Shown in pieces: positions 29,479 through 38,999 of a stretch of DNA of 64,000 nucleotides (position 1 is its first letter; every line of letters begins with the position of its first letter). Both the position numbers and the translations under genes were made by a program. The notes below the pieces were generated by a model that worked only from the letters and a program-made list of their open reading frames with translations, did no database searches and was not told where the DNA came from. Source of the DNA: Mycobacterium sp. (lineage in GTDB: Bacteria > Actinomycetota > Actinomycetes > Mycobacteriales > Mycobacteriaceae); NCBI GenBank assembly GCA_025965895.1, contig JAOPWC010000028.1:1-64000 (forward strand), written 5' to 3'.

Positions 29479-30831
29479 TCACACGCCCACGGCGCGTTCC
29501 AGGTCCTTCAGCGCGGATTCGAGATGCCCGAGCAGACGCTGCAGGTGCGGCACACTTCGCCGGCAGCCGACGAGCCCGAAGTCCAGGTTGTCGACGTTGT
29601 TGGCCATCGTGATGTTGAGCGCCTGACCGTCCAATGCGATTGACAGCGGGTAGTTGCCGTCGAGCCGCGAACCGCGGAAATACATCGGTTCGCGCATGCC
29701 GGGCACGTTTGAAATGACGATGTTGAACGGCGGGGGCGCAGTGGCGACGAAGCCCGGAATCAGCGCGAAGGCCAGGCCGCCAGTGACGAACGCCGACAGG
29801 GCCAGTTGCTGCACGCGGGGCAGTTGCGTGAAGACCTCCTTGTTGTCGTGCATCGACTGGTGGATGGCCTCGAGGCGCTTCACCGGGTCGTCGAGGTGAG
29901 TGGCCAAATTGCACAGGAAGGTGCCGACCATGTTGCCCCCACCCTCGGGGTCCTTCTCGGTACGCAAGTTGACGGGAACCATCGCGATCAGCGGTGTTTC
30001 GGGCAGCGCGGACTCCTCGATCAGGTAATCGCGCAACGCTCCTGCGCACATCGCGAGGACGACGTCATTGACGGTGGTCCCGGTCGCGTGCTTGACACTT
30101 TTGATGCGCTCCAGCGACCAGGACTGCGCCGCGATGCGCCGCGCTCCCCCGATGCGCACATTGAACATCGTCTTGGGCGCCCGGAACGGCAAAGTGAGCT
30201 GTTGTTCGAGCAGCGCCGCGCGGGCCAGTGACAGCGTCGAGGGGGCGAGCCCCGCAACGGATTGCGCGGCCGCACCCAGAGTCTGGAATATGGACGGCGA
30301 CGGCTTCCTACGCCGGCGGGGGGGCGGGCTCCACGGCACCCGGACCTCGCGGTCCGTCGGATCGGACGTGAGTGCGCGTTGCATCGTTCGCACCGCCGAG
30401 ACGCCGTCGATCAGCGAGTGGTGAAACTTCACGTAGACCGCGAACCGTCCGTCGTTGAGGCCTTCGACAAGATGCGACTCCCACAGCGGCCGGTGCCGGT
30501 CGAGCAGGCTGCTGTGCAGCCGGGACGTCATATCGAGCAGGTCGCGGACCCGTCCCGGCGACGGCAGGGCCGAGCGGCGCAGGTGGTAGTCGAGTTCGAT
30601 GTCCGTGTCGAAGGTCCATGCGACGTTGGTGATTCCGCCGAAGAAAGCCGGGTGTTTGCGAAAGGTCGGCGCCACGTCGCGGCACTCAAGCATCGCCTCG
30701 TAGGACTCGCGCAGGAATTCCGGTCCAGCGTCATCAGGAGGATTGAAGAGCTGCAGGCCACCGACATGCATGGGGTGCTCGCGCGATTCCCCCAACAGAA
30801 AAATCAAGTCGGTGGGCGATATCAGCTCCAT
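29479..30831 (-). CDS. Wax ester synthase / diacylglycerol acyltransferase (Tgs family)
   Basis: A 450-residue WS/DGAT acyltransferase that esterifies acyl-CoA to diacylglycerol or fatty alcohol and so makes storage triacylglycerol or wax. The active-site motif is intact: VKFHHSLIDGVSAVRTM (HHxxxDG). Also seen are RHRPLWESHLVEGL (PLW), GTTVNDVVLAMCAGALRDYL, MVPVNLRTE, GNMVGTFLCNL and FNIVISNVPGM. ATG 30831 has GGGGAG four bases in front. The NUDIX gene follows at 4 bp. Which Tgs paralogue of mycobacteria it corresponds to I cannot say. Confidence 0.93.
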   Translation of the reverse strand: MELISPTDLIFLLGESREHPMHVGGLQLFNPPDDAGPEFLRESYEAMLECRDVAPTFRKHPAFFGGITNVAWTFDTDIELDYHLRRSALPSPGRVRDLLDMTSRLHSSLLDRHRPLWESHLVEGLNDGRFAVYVKFHHSLIDGVSAVRTMQRALTSDPTDREVRVPWSPPPRRRRKPSPSIFQTLGAAAQSVAGLAPSTLSLARAALLEQQLTLPFRAPKTMFNVRIGGARRIAAQSWSLERIKSVKHATGTTVNDVVLAMCAGALRDYLIEESALPETPLIAMVPVNLRTEKDPEGGGNMVGTFLCNLATHLDDPVKRLEAIHQSMHDNKEVFTQLPRVQQLALSAFVTGGLAFALIPGFVATAPPPFNIVISNVPGMREPMYFRGSRLDGNYPLSIALDGQALNITMANNVDNLDFGLVGCRRSVPHLQRLLGHLESALKDLERAVGV

Positions 30832-30940
30832 GGTTCTCCCCGTTTCGCGTCCTGACCCTTTGTAAACCCCGTGACGCGCGGTGTTCAACGATTCGCCGTT
30901 CTGGGTCTGACCCGGTGCCGCCTAGGGAAGGATAGTCGGC

Positions 30941-31921
30941 ATGGGATTGACCGTTGCGGTGACGGGACCGACCGGCGAAATCGGAATCGCGGCAGTCACG
31001 GCGTTGGAGCGGGACCCCGCGGTGGAACGCATCATCGGCATGGCCCGCCGCCCGTTTGACCCGTCGGCGTACGGGTGGACGAAGACGACGTATCGGCAAG
31101 GCGACATCCTCGACCGCGACGCGGTGGATGCACTGGTCGCCGACGCCGACGTGGTGGTGCACCTCGCGTTCATCATCATGGGTTCGCGCGAGGAAAGCGC
31201 GCGCATCAATCTGGCCGGCACCCGCAACGTGTTCGAGGCCACCGCGGCAGCAGAGCGTCCGCGCCGGCTGGTCTACACCTCGTCGGTCGCTGCGTACGGC
31301 TACCACTCGGATAACCCCGTGCCACTGACCGAAGATGTGCCGCCGCGCGGCTCGGCTGAGCACTACTACTCAGAACAGAAGGCGGCCTGCGAGGCGGTGC
31401 TGGCCGAGGTAACGGCCGGGTCGTCGCTGGAGGTGTTCATCCTTCGGCCGTGCATCGTCGCCGGCCCGGACGCGAAGGCGCTTGCAGACGCGATGCCGTG
31501 GAACCAGCTACCCGCCCCGGTGCGGGTCGCCACGCGCGCTCTGCCGATCCTCAAGCCGGTCGTGCCCGATCCGGGGTATCCGCTGCAACTTGTCCACCAC
31601 GACGACGTCGCCTCAGCGATCGCGCTGGCCGCCACCTCGCCCGCGCCGCCCGGCGCCTACAACATCGCAGGCGACGGCGTCGTCACCGTGTCGGACGTGG
31701 CCACCGCGCTGGGCGGGCGCCCGGTTCGGGTACCGGCGCAGGCAGCCAGCGCGGCATCGGCGGTGATCGCGAAGGCGCCGTTCGTACCGTCCGTCCTGGA
31801 GTGGCTGCACACCGCGCGGACATCGATGGTCATGGACACCGGCAAGGCCAAGTCGGAGCTGGGCTGGCGGCCCACCTATACCTCCGCGCAGACGCTGCAG
31901 GCCCTCGCCGAGGCCGTCTGA
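30941..31921 (+). CDS. NAD-dependent epimerase/dehydratase-type extended SDR
   Basis: A 326-residue extended short-chain dehydrogenase. The N-terminal Rossmann motif is TVAVTGPTGEIG (GxxGxxG), with DVVVHLAF, the catalytic Ser and Tyr-x3-Lys in LVYTSSVAAYGY and HYYSEQKAACE, and ILRPCIVAGP. A YNIAGDGVVTVSDVATALG block followed by LGWRPTYTSAQTL near the end is usual for sugar or sterol epimerase-like enzymes in actinobacteria. The substrate is unknown. It is divergent from the WS/DGAT gene (109 bp between starts) and 76 bp upstream of the glycosyltransferase. Confidence 0.88.
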   Translation: MGLTVAVTGPTGEIGIAAVTALERDPAVERIIGMARRPFDPSAYGWTKTTYRQGDILDRDAVDALVADADVVVHLAFIIMGSREESARINLAGTRNVFEATAAAERPRRLVYTSSVAAYGYHSDNPVPLTEDVPPRGSAEHYYSEQKAACEAVLAEVTAGSSLEVFILRPCIVAGPDAKALADAMPWNQLPAPVRVATRALPILKPVVPDPGYPLQLVHHDDVASAIALAATSPAPPGAYNIAGDGVVTVSDVATALGGRPVRVPAQAASAASAVIAKAPFVPSVLEWLHTARTSMVMDTGKAKSELGWRPTYTSAQTLQALAEAV

Positions 31922-31997
31922 GCGCCGCGTCGTCGGCTGTCCGACCGGCCAGGTCTTGTTAGTCTCCTCCGGAGGCCATTCCCAGACGAGGAGCACC

Positions 31998-33890
31998 ATG
32001 AACGAGCGCGGACCGGTCGCGCCCGGCCGGGCCAGCCCTGAAGTGCTGAAAAGCGCGCTGACGGATCACCCGGCGCCGGAGCGGCTGGTAGTGGCGCGCG
32101 GGCTGTTCAGCGGCCCGAGTCCGCGGGTCACCGACGACATGTATGCCCGCGTCGTGCGCGGCAGGGCTGCCCGGGAACGTCACGCGCTGCGTCTGGAGCA
32201 GGGCGCGACGGTGCACACCGACACCTATTTCGGCCGCTTCCCGGCCAGCTATTTCCAGCGATGGACCTCCGTTACACAGGTGGAGCTGAAATTGGCGTTC
32301 GACGCCGCGGGTCCCGCCCGCGTGATGCTGCGTGGTTCCGACGCGCACGGCGTCGACCGGACGATTGGGAGCACCGAAGTTGACGGCGCCGGCACGGCCG
32401 TGCTCGCCACCCAGCTCAACGAGTTCCTCGACGGCGGCGCGTTGTGGATGGAATGCACTGCGCTGGGTGGCACGCTGACGATCACCGGCCTCGAGTGGAC
32501 TGTTGCGGCGCCCGAGACGATCCGCTCCGCGGCGATCGGGATCTGCACGTTCAACCGCGCCGACGAGTGCGCGCAGACTGTCGCCGCGCTCGCGGGTGAC
32601 AAGGGGCTGCTGGCAGGAATCGACGCAATCTATATCGTGGACCAGGGCACCGACCCTGTCGGGAGCCGCCCGCTGTTCGCGGAGGTCGCGGCGCAACTGG
32701 GCGACAAGTTGGTTTATCTGCGGCAGCCGAACCTCGGTGGTGCCGGCGGCTTCACCCGGGCGCTGTACGAGGTGTCGAGCATCACCGACCACGCCAACGT
32801 GATCCTGATGGACGACGACATCCTCTGCGAGCCCGAGACGGTGCTGCGCCTCAACGCGTTCGCGAATGTCACTCCTACACCGACGTTCGTCGGCGCGCAG
32901 ATGCTCTACCTGAAGAATCCCCGGTACCTTCTGGTCGGCGCGGAGACGCTGGATCTGGTGAAGCTGCGCGGGGGCCGGTGGGCGGTGAACGCGCTTCACA
33001 ACGCCGACATGGTCAAGTACAGGCAGAACAAGCGTGTTGATGCGCTCTACAACGCCTGGTGGTCGTGCCTGATCCCGGCCGAGGTGATCTCGCAGCTCAA
33101 TCTTCCGATTCCGCTGTTCTTCCAGTGGGACGACATCGAATACGGGCTCAGGGCCTCGATGTCCGGCTATCCGACCGTCACCCTTCCCAACGCCGGGGTG
33201 TGGCATGCCGATTTCCACTGGAAGGACCGCGACGACTTCACCCGCTACTTCAGCGTCCGGAACGCATTGATCACTTCGGCGCTGCACAGCGAGATGAACC
33301 CGGCAGCCACCAGCAAGATGTTGGCCCGGGAGATCGCCGAGGACCTGGCCTCGATGCAATACGGCTTGGCGCACACGGTCATTCGTGGCGTCGAGGATTT
33401 CCTGCAAGGCCCGTCGATACTCGAGGACGGTGGTGTCGCAGCGCTGACGCGGATCCGCACCGAGCGGGCGGAATACCCCGAGACCGTCATGCACCCGGCG
33501 GTCAAGACCGCCGAGCTGACCTGCATGGCGCCGCCGATCCGCCCGGCCGGTTACCTGCCCCGCAAGGACCGGATGAACATGGTGCTGGCGAAACGGCTTG
33601 CGTATCAATGGCTTGGCCGTACGATCCCGGGGCCGGTAACGATACCGACGGCCGACTCGTACTGGTGGCATGTTGCGCTGTTCGACTACGCTGTGGTCAC
33701 CGATGCTTCCCAGGCCGGCATCAGGATCCGGCGACGCAACAAGCGGGCGCTGAAGCAGCTGTCTAAGCGGGGCCGGAAGGCATTGCGGCGCTTACGTAAT
33801 GAAGCGCAGACCGTGCAAAGCCGTTATCGGGAGGCGTTTCCCGACCTCACCAGCCGTCAGAACTGGGCCCGTCTTTTCGAGAGCGCCTGA
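31998..33890 (+). CDS. GlfT2-like family 2 glycosyltransferase
   Basis: A 630-residue protein with the plan of GlfT2, the polymerising galactofuranosyltransferase of cell-wall arabinogalactan: N-terminal beta-barrel (TDTYFGRFPASYFQRWTSV), GT-A domain with IGICTFNRADEC, LRQPNLGGAGGFTRALYE, the metal-binding DDD in VILMDDDILCEPE, YNAWWSCLIP, the acceptor/base region FFQWDDIEYGLRAS and GVWHADFHW (metal His), and a helical C-terminus. Similarity to the M. tuberculosis GlfT2 that I remember is clear but not close, and the usual glf and ubiA neighbours are missing, so it is probably a paralogue with another acceptor. ATG 31998 has GAGGAG five bases upstream. Confidence 0.85.
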   Translation: MNERGPVAPGRASPEVLKSALTDHPAPERLVVARGLFSGPSPRVTDDMYARVVRGRAARERHALRLEQGATVHTDTYFGRFPASYFQRWTSVTQVELKLAFDAAGPARVMLRGSDAHGVDRTIGSTEVDGAGTAVLATQLNEFLDGGALWMECTALGGTLTITGLEWTVAAPETIRSAAIGICTFNRADECAQTVAALAGDKGLLAGIDAIYIVDQGTDPVGSRPLFAEVAAQLGDKLVYLRQPNLGGAGGFTRALYEVSSITDHANVILMDDDILCEPETVLRLNAFANVTPTPTFVGAQMLYLKNPRYLLVGAETLDLVKLRGGRWAVNALHNADMVKYRQNKRVDALYNAWWSCLIPAEVISQLNLPIPLFFQWDDIEYGLRASMSGYPTVTLPNAGVWHADFHWKDRDDFTRYFSVRNALITSALHSEMNPAATSKMLAREIAEDLASMQYGLAHTVIRGVEDFLQGPSILEDGGVAALTRIRTERAEYPETVMHPAVKTAELTCMAPPIRPAGYLPRKDRMNMVLAKRLAYQWLGRTIPGPVTIPTADSYWWHVALFDYAVVTDASQAGIRIRRRNKRALKQLSKRGRKALRRLRNEAQTVQSRYREAFPDLTSRQNWARLFESA

Positions 33891-33899
33891 CCTACCGCG

Positions 33900-34745
33900 T
33901 CAGTGCAGACGGATGACGACTTGTTCGTTGTTGCCCGTGTAGCCCATGTAGTCGAAGCCGCGGCCCGTCCGTGCGATGAATTCGGTCCAGGCCCGGAATT
34001 CATGCCGCTGCCAACCGGGAAAGTTGAAGAACTCGTCGAACACCAGCACCGCGCCGGACGCGAGACGATCGCCGGTCAGGTCGAGCACCGTCTTGGCTGC
34101 GGAATACAGGTCGGCGTCGACGTGTAGGAGCGCGATCTGTTCGTCGGTGCTGTCGAGAAAGCCCGGCAGGGTGTCCTCGAACGGGCCTGCCACGAGTTGA
34201 GCGCCTGGCACTTCAGGAAGCTCGCGTTGAGCGAATGTCCCGGCGGGGAAGCCGGTACGCCAGGTTTCGGGCAGGCCGGTGAAGGTGTCGAAACCGACCA
34301 CGGTGTGGTCGGCGGCCAAGGCGTCGACGATGATCGCGAGCGTCGTTCCCGTCGCAACGCCGAATTCCAGCGCCAGGCCTTGCGCCTTGACTTCGCCGAG
34401 CGCGAACCGCAGCGTGTCGTGCGGATGCCAGAACCACGGCACCGTCGGGAAGTGTTCGAGCGCATACGCCGCGCTCTCACTGGCCGCCGTGGCGTCGAGC
34501 GCGTACCAGACGTCGCGGCGCGCGCGGAACTCCATCTCGGCGAGGCGGTCGTGGACCGCGGCGAACCGCTCATCGATCGCCCTGAACCGCTCTTCCATCG
34601 CCTTTGCCAGCGCGTCGACGCGAGCGAAACTTTCGGCGTGTTGGGCCTGTAGCCGTTCGTGCGTGCGATCGAACTGGGGCTCGACCACCTGGGCGACCGC
34701 CCGCAGCAGCTTCTGCCGTCCGCTCTCTCTAAGACGGTCGAGCAT
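33900..34745 (-). CDS. Class I SAM methyltransferase (TylF/macrocin O-methyltransferase-like)
   Basis: A 281-residue protein: an N-terminal charged coiled-coil (about 25-80, FDRTHERLQAQHAESFARVD), then a methyltransferase domain with LEFGVATGTTLAIIVDAL (SAM site), HTVVGFDTFTGLPETWRTGF, LLHVDADLYSAAKTVLDL and VFDEFFNFPGWQRHE. This acidic set is typical of the TylF family of sugar O-methyltransferases. It is convergent with the GlfT2-like glycosyltransferase, 9 bp apart, so both may act on the same surface glycan; that is inference. The reading frame of a Gln-rich small protein overlaps its start by 17 bp. Confidence 0.88.
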   Translation of the reverse strand: MLDRLRESGRQKLLRAVAQVVEPQFDRTHERLQAQHAESFARVDALAKAMEERFRAIDERFAAVHDRLAEMEFRARRDVWYALDATAASESAAYALEHFPTVPWFWHPHDTLRFALGEVKAQGLALEFGVATGTTLAIIVDALAADHTVVGFDTFTGLPETWRTGFPAGTFAQRELPEVPGAQLVAGPFEDTLPGFLDSTDEQIALLHVDADLYSAAKTVLDLTGDRLASGAVLVFDEFFNFPGWQRHEFRAWTEFIARTGRGFDYMGYTGNNEQVVIRLH

Positions 34746-35040
34746 ACAAACTGTCCTCCATTGCCTGAGTCCGTTGGTCTACTGACCCTAGAACGAGGCT
34801 CATGCCCGGGTCAGGACGGGTTGAGCCGCGAACGTGACGGCACCGTGCCGGTTTGCGGCCAAGGCGACGCCGGCTTCCCGCCCGTTGACGACTACTGGCC
34901 GGCTTGCTGCTCGTCAAACTGGCCTGTTGCTCAGCCTGCAGGGCTTGTTGCTCGGCCTGTTCGTTCTGCTCCTCAGCCGCCTGTTCGGATTGCTGCATCT
35001 GTTGCTCCGCCCGACGCTCCCGCTCCGCCTCCATTCCCAC
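34729..35040 (-). CDS. Small Gln/Glu-rich hypothetical protein
   Basis: 103 codons from ATG 35040: MGMEAERERRAEQQMQQSEQ and more Gln/Glu/Ala repeats over about 45 residues, then a basic, ordinary-looking tail. The frame is open upstream (VEYRVYRLILVG precedes the Met), so the start could be further back, but no ATG or GTG with a ribosome site is visible. I recognise no family. It overlaps the methyltransferase start by 17 bp, which suits coupling, but the low-complexity composition could also be a spurious frame. The wider gap 34746-35265 has nothing else. Confidence 0.4.
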   Translation of the reverse strand: MGMEAERERRAEQQMQQSEQAAEEQNEQAEQQALQAEQQASLTSSKPASSRQRAGSRRRLGRKPARCRHVRGSTRPDPGMSLVLGSVDQRTQAMEDSLYARPS

Positions 35041-35265
35041 CAGGATCAGACGGTAAACCCGATATTCGACCAGGGTCGGCGGCAGTGGGGCTTCTGGTTC
35101 GCCGGGAAGTGGATCCCGCTGTTCGAGTCGGGGTGTTGAGAGCCGCCGATTCGTCTGTTCTCAGGCGGTCGCGCGTACGGCGGTGGAAAGTTGGGACGTA
35201 CCCGCCCTCAGCGGCAGCCCGCGGCTGCGGTCGCGGCGATCGTGAACAACCAGGAAGGCCGCCAT

Positions 35266-36129
35266 ATGACCGGAAAACACGAGGCCAACACGCTCACCGA
35301 TTGGGAGAAGGCCGAGATCGACCGTGCGAACGCAGCCGGTCTGGTGCCGGTCGTGTTCGTACATGGGTTGTGGCTGCTCTCCAGCAGCTGGCAGCGCTGG
35401 CGTGACCTGTTCGAAGCCAACGGATACATCACATTGGCTCCCGGCTGGCCCGACGACCCGGGCACCGTCGAAGACGCGAAGGCACACCCAGAGGTCTTTG
35501 CGCACAAGATGGTTCAGGCCGTGACCGACCACTACCTGGCGGCGATATCACGACTGCAGAACCAGCCGGCGGTGATCGGTCACTCGTTCGGCGGGCTCAT
35601 CGCTCAGAAGATCGCCGGCGAGGGCGTGGCCGTCGCCACGGTCGCGATCGACAACGCTCCCTTCAAAGGGGTGCTGCCGCTGCCGATCTCGTCACTGAGG
35701 TCCGCGTCCCCGGTGCTCGGGAACCCGCTGAATCGCGGCAGGGCGATCGCGTTGACGTTCGATCAGTTCAAGTACGGCTGGGCCAACAACCTCGATGACT
35801 CCGAAGCCCGCGACCTCTACGACACGTTCCATGTGCCCGCGTCGGGCGCCCCGCTGTTCCAGGCGGCGGTCGCCAACTTCAACCCCTTCGGTGGAGAGAC
35901 CCAGGTCGATTCGAAGAATCCGCACCGGGGCCCGCTACTCATTATTGCCGGCGACAGCGACAACACCGTGCCCCCGGCAATCACCGAGGCCAGCTACAAG
36001 ATCCAGTCGAAGAACCCGGGCGTCACCGAGATCGAATACATGAAGGACCGCGGACACTCCTTGGTCATCGACCACGGCTGGAAGGAAGTCGCGGACACCG
36101 CCCTGACCTTCCTCAAGCGCGTCGGGTGA
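35266..36129 (+). CDS. Alpha/beta hydrolase
   Basis: A 287-residue alpha/beta hydrolase. Seen are VVFVHGLWLLSSSWQRW (oxyanion region), the nucleophile elbow PAVIGHSFGGLIAQKIA (Ser), the acid in LLIIAGDSDNTVPP, and the His in YMKDRGHSLVIDHGW. No cap domain marks it as a known type, so esterase/lipase-like is as far as one can go. ATG 35266 has AGGAAGG eight bases before it. It is 50 bp upstream of the decayed DUF5996 gene, on the same strand. Confidence 0.87.
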   Translation: MTGKHEANTLTDWEKAEIDRANAAGLVPVVFVHGLWLLSSSWQRWRDLFEANGYITLAPGWPDDPGTVEDAKAHPEVFAHKMVQAVTDHYLAAISRLQNQPAVIGHSFGGLIAQKIAGEGVAVATVAIDNAPFKGVLPLPISSLRSASPVLGNPLNRGRAIALTFDQFKYGWANNLDDSEARDLYDTFHVPASGAPLFQAAVANFNPFGGETQVDSKNPHRGPLLIIAGDSDNTVPPAITEASYKIQSKNPGVTEIEYMKDRGHSLVIDHGWKEVADTALTFLKRVG

Positions 36130-36179
36130 TCCCTGCCGTGTCCACAGTGCCCCAACCGTCGGGAAAGATGGGCGGCGCA

Positions 36180-37108
36180 ATGTCAGATGCGGCGTCGGAA
36201 TGGCCACAATTGCCGGAAGCCCAATGGGCAGAAACCCGCGACACCCTTCAGCTCATGACGCAGATCGTCGGGAAGATTCGCCTGGCGAACACGCGGCTGA
36301 TAAATCACTGGTGGAACGTGACCCTGCGCGTGTCCGCGCGCGGCCTCACCACCGGACTGACCGTATGGGCACCGGGCTTTTCAGATTGATTTCGATTTCC
36401 TCGACCATCAGCTCCTCGTGGCCACCACTGACGGCGACGGACAAGCTATCGATCTGAAACCCGGTCCCATCGCCGGCTTCTACCACGAAACAATGCGTCC
36501 TCGATGAGCTGCACCTGCTCACTGACATCTGGACCATGCCGGTCGAGGTCGTCGACGCAGTACCGTTCGACTCCGACCAGCAGCATGTCGCCTACGACCG
36601 AGTGCAGGTGCGGCGGTTCTGGTTGGCCTTGGTGCAGACGACCCGGGTATTCGAGCAGTTTCGGTCTCGATTCGTCGGAAAGGTCAGCCTTGTGCACCTT
36701 TTCTGGGGAGCCCTGGATTTGGCCGTCACCCGGTTCTCCGGTCGACGCGCACCGCCCCATCCTGGCGGTGCACCCCACCTTGGGCCCGAGGTCATGTTGG
36801 AGGCCTACTCCCACGAGGTCAGCAGCGCCGGATATTGGCCCGGACCCGACGGTGAGGGTGTGTTCTACTCGTACGCCTATCCCGAACCGCCGGGCTACCA
36901 AACCGCCCGAGTCATGCCGGCCGCTGCGGCGTTCGATCCGGGATTGGGCGAGTTCACGTTGCCCTACAACGTCGTGAGAGAAGCCGACGATCCGGACGCC
37001 CTGCTGCTCGAGTTCCTTCACAGCACTTACGACGCCGCCGCCGATCTGGGCAGCTGGAACCGCGACGATCTCGAACGGGGCCGGATGTTTCCCGCAGGCA
37101 CTCGGTGA
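36180..37108 (+). pseudogene. DUF5996-family protein, two frameshifts
   Basis: ATG 36180 reads SEWPQLPEAQWAETRDTLQL, MTQIVGKIRLANTRLINHWW, then one base is lost or gained near 36380 and the homology goes on as FQIDFDFLDHQLLVATTDGD. Near 36495 it shifts again to VLDELHLLTDIWTMPVEVVD, HLFWGALDLAVTRFSGRRAP, EAYSHEVSSAGYWPGP, GEGVFYSYAYPEPPGY. The whole is a complete DUF5996 protein of about 305 residues apart from two single-base indels. The family has no known function. Either a recent pseudogene or two sequencing errors. Confidence 0.85.
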
Positions 37109-37294
37109 TGTGGGGCGGAGCAGTTCGATTGACGTTGTCGCGTTCATCGGTTCAGCGGCGCCCGTGGGTAGGTCATCGCTGTGGATGCCTACGACACGGG
37201 CTGTCGCTGCAGTGTCTCAGCTGCCGTGGCCTCCCGTGACCGCCACAGTGCGTGCTGGTGTTGGGGAGCTGCGGTTTCCGCCGACCTGGCCGGG

Positions 37295-37525
37295 TTAGCC
37301 GAGGGTCTGAGAGGGATACTGAGAGGGATATTGAGCGGAATAAGTAACGGTCCCGGGGTTCGTTTGGTAGTGGCGCGGCGAGTAGCACGCTGCCCCGGCG
37401 CAGCTCCCCTGAACTGAGGCGGCGTTGTACACGGTAGCGGCCAGCGCCGTGGGTGCCGAGGCGATCGCCGCCGCAGCTGCTCCTGCCGCCAACATCGGTG
37501 CGATGTAACCGAAGGTGATGCGCAT
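37295..37525 (-). CDS. Small secreted protein
   Basis: A 76-residue protein: Sec signal peptide MRITFGYIAPMLAAGAAAAA ending about ALA-A, then a mature part of about 45 residues with two Cys (GSCAGAACYSPRH) and Tyr/Gln/Pro-rich ending YSAQYPSQYPSQTLG, which contains a short direct repeat. AAAGGAG lies eight bases before ATG 37525, a strong ribosome site that supports it. It has no family I know; many such small secreted proteins exist in mycobacteria. It stands alone; the 186 bp to its left are empty. Confidence 0.75.
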   Translation of the reverse strand: MRITFGYIAPMLAAGAAAAAIASAPTALAATVYNAASVQGSCAGAACYSPRHYQTNPGTVTYSAQYPSQYPSQTLG

Positions 37526-37799
37526 GTCTGGAACTCCTTTGTTGCGAGACTCATCTGGACTGCTTCCAGATTTTGACTAATCCCATGATGGCTGTTCCAG
37601 TGCGCCCGTGTCGTCGGTGCTGACCACAAACAGTGGCCTGCGGCTAGCCGGGGTAGTGCCCACCGGTTAGCGCGCAGCGGCGCGCCACGCGGCCAAGTCC
37701 TGGCCCAGCCTGAGCACGTCGCGCGAATCCCTGGCCAAATAACGCGGATTGACGAACCGTCTGCGGAATGCGGCCGATGATCTGCTTAGCCTCGCCGCC

Positions 37800-38860
37800 A
37801 TGGGACAGAACCGGAATAGCACATCGACCCTGTGGACTGCGGCGCTGTATCCGTCGCGCATCATGGAAGTCGGCGCGGGGTTTTGGCGGTCGAAGACACT
37901 GCTCTCGGCTGTCGAGCTCGACCTGTTCAGCCATCTGAGCGCCGAGTCGATGTCTGGCGTGGAGGTCGGTGCACGGCTCGCGCTGCACCCGCGCGCGATC
38001 TACGACTTCCTCGACGCGCTGGTGGCGCTGGGCTTCCTGGAGCGCGAAGGGGACGGAGCCGACGGCCGCTATCGCAACAGCGCCGAGGCGGCCGCGTTCC
38101 TCGACAAGCACAGCCCCAGCTATGTTGGGGGATTCCTCGAGATGTGCAACGCCCGGCTCTACGGGGTCTGGGGTGAGCTGACCGAGGCGCTCAAGACGGG
38201 CCAGCCACAAAACGAAGTCAAGCTCAAGCCGTTCTTCGAGGACCTGTACAGCGACCCCGCTAAGCTTGAGCAGTTCGTGCAGGCGATGTCGGGCCTATCG
38301 CGGGGCGACTTCGACACCCTCGCGGAGCGGTTCGACTTCGGTCGCTACGCGACAGTCTGCGACGTAGGCGGGGCCACCGGTCAGCTCAGTACGACCCTGG
38401 CCGGTCGCTACCCCCAGCTGCGCTGCACGACCTACGACCAGCCGGTCGTGGCGCCGATCGCCGAACGCTCGATCGCTGCGGCCGGGCTAAGGGACCGCAT
38501 CACCGTCGCCTCGGGCGACTTCTTCGCCGACGGCTGCCGAAAGCCGACGTCATCACCATGGCCCACATCCTGCACGACTGGAATCTCGACCGAAAAAAGC
38601 AGCTCATCAGTGCGGCCTATGACGCCCTGCCCGACGGGGGGGCGTTCATCGCCATCGAGCACCTCATCGACGACGCCCGCCGCGACAACGTGTTCGGCCT
38701 GATGATGTCGCTGCTGCTCGCCTTCGGTGACGCCTTCGACTTCACCGGCAGCGATTTCGCCGGGTGGTGTCGAGAGGCCGGCTTCGGCGACATCGAGATT
38801 CTGCCGCTGAGCGGCATTACCAGCGCAGGCATCGCCTACAAACGCAGTCAAAACGGGTAA
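37800..38860 (+). pseudogene. O-methyltransferase (HDW type), one frameshift
   Basis: A plant-caffeate/hydroxyneurosporene-type O-methyltransferase of about 350 residues: SRIMEVGAGFWRSKTLLSAV, dimerisation winged-helix region (about 30-110), YATVCDVGGATGQLSTTLAG (SAM site) and, after a single-base frameshift near 38540 (ADGCRKPTSS versus PKADVIT), MAHILHDWNLDRKKQLI with the catalytic HDW and MMSLLLAFGDAFDFTG. Everything except the one base is in order, so this could be a sequencing error. The start is uncertain: ATG 37800 or TTG 37749, neither with a clear ribosome site. Acceptor unknown. Confidence 0.85.
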
Positions 38861-38999
38861 CCGTCAACGCGGGCATCCCTTCCGGCCAGCGCAGGTGCCC
38901 AGGACGACCTGGCGCTGCAGCGCGCGCAGCGTGACGTCACCAGCTTCGTGGGCTATGCCCACCTCCGCGCCGCCGCGTAGCCCGGTAGCTCGAACTCGC

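Noticed and set aside
31959..33671. A 570-codon minus-strand frame opposite the GlfT2-like gene
   Set aside because: Antisense shadow; Arg/His/Val-rich translation without motif, whereas the plus strand has all glycosyltransferase motifs.
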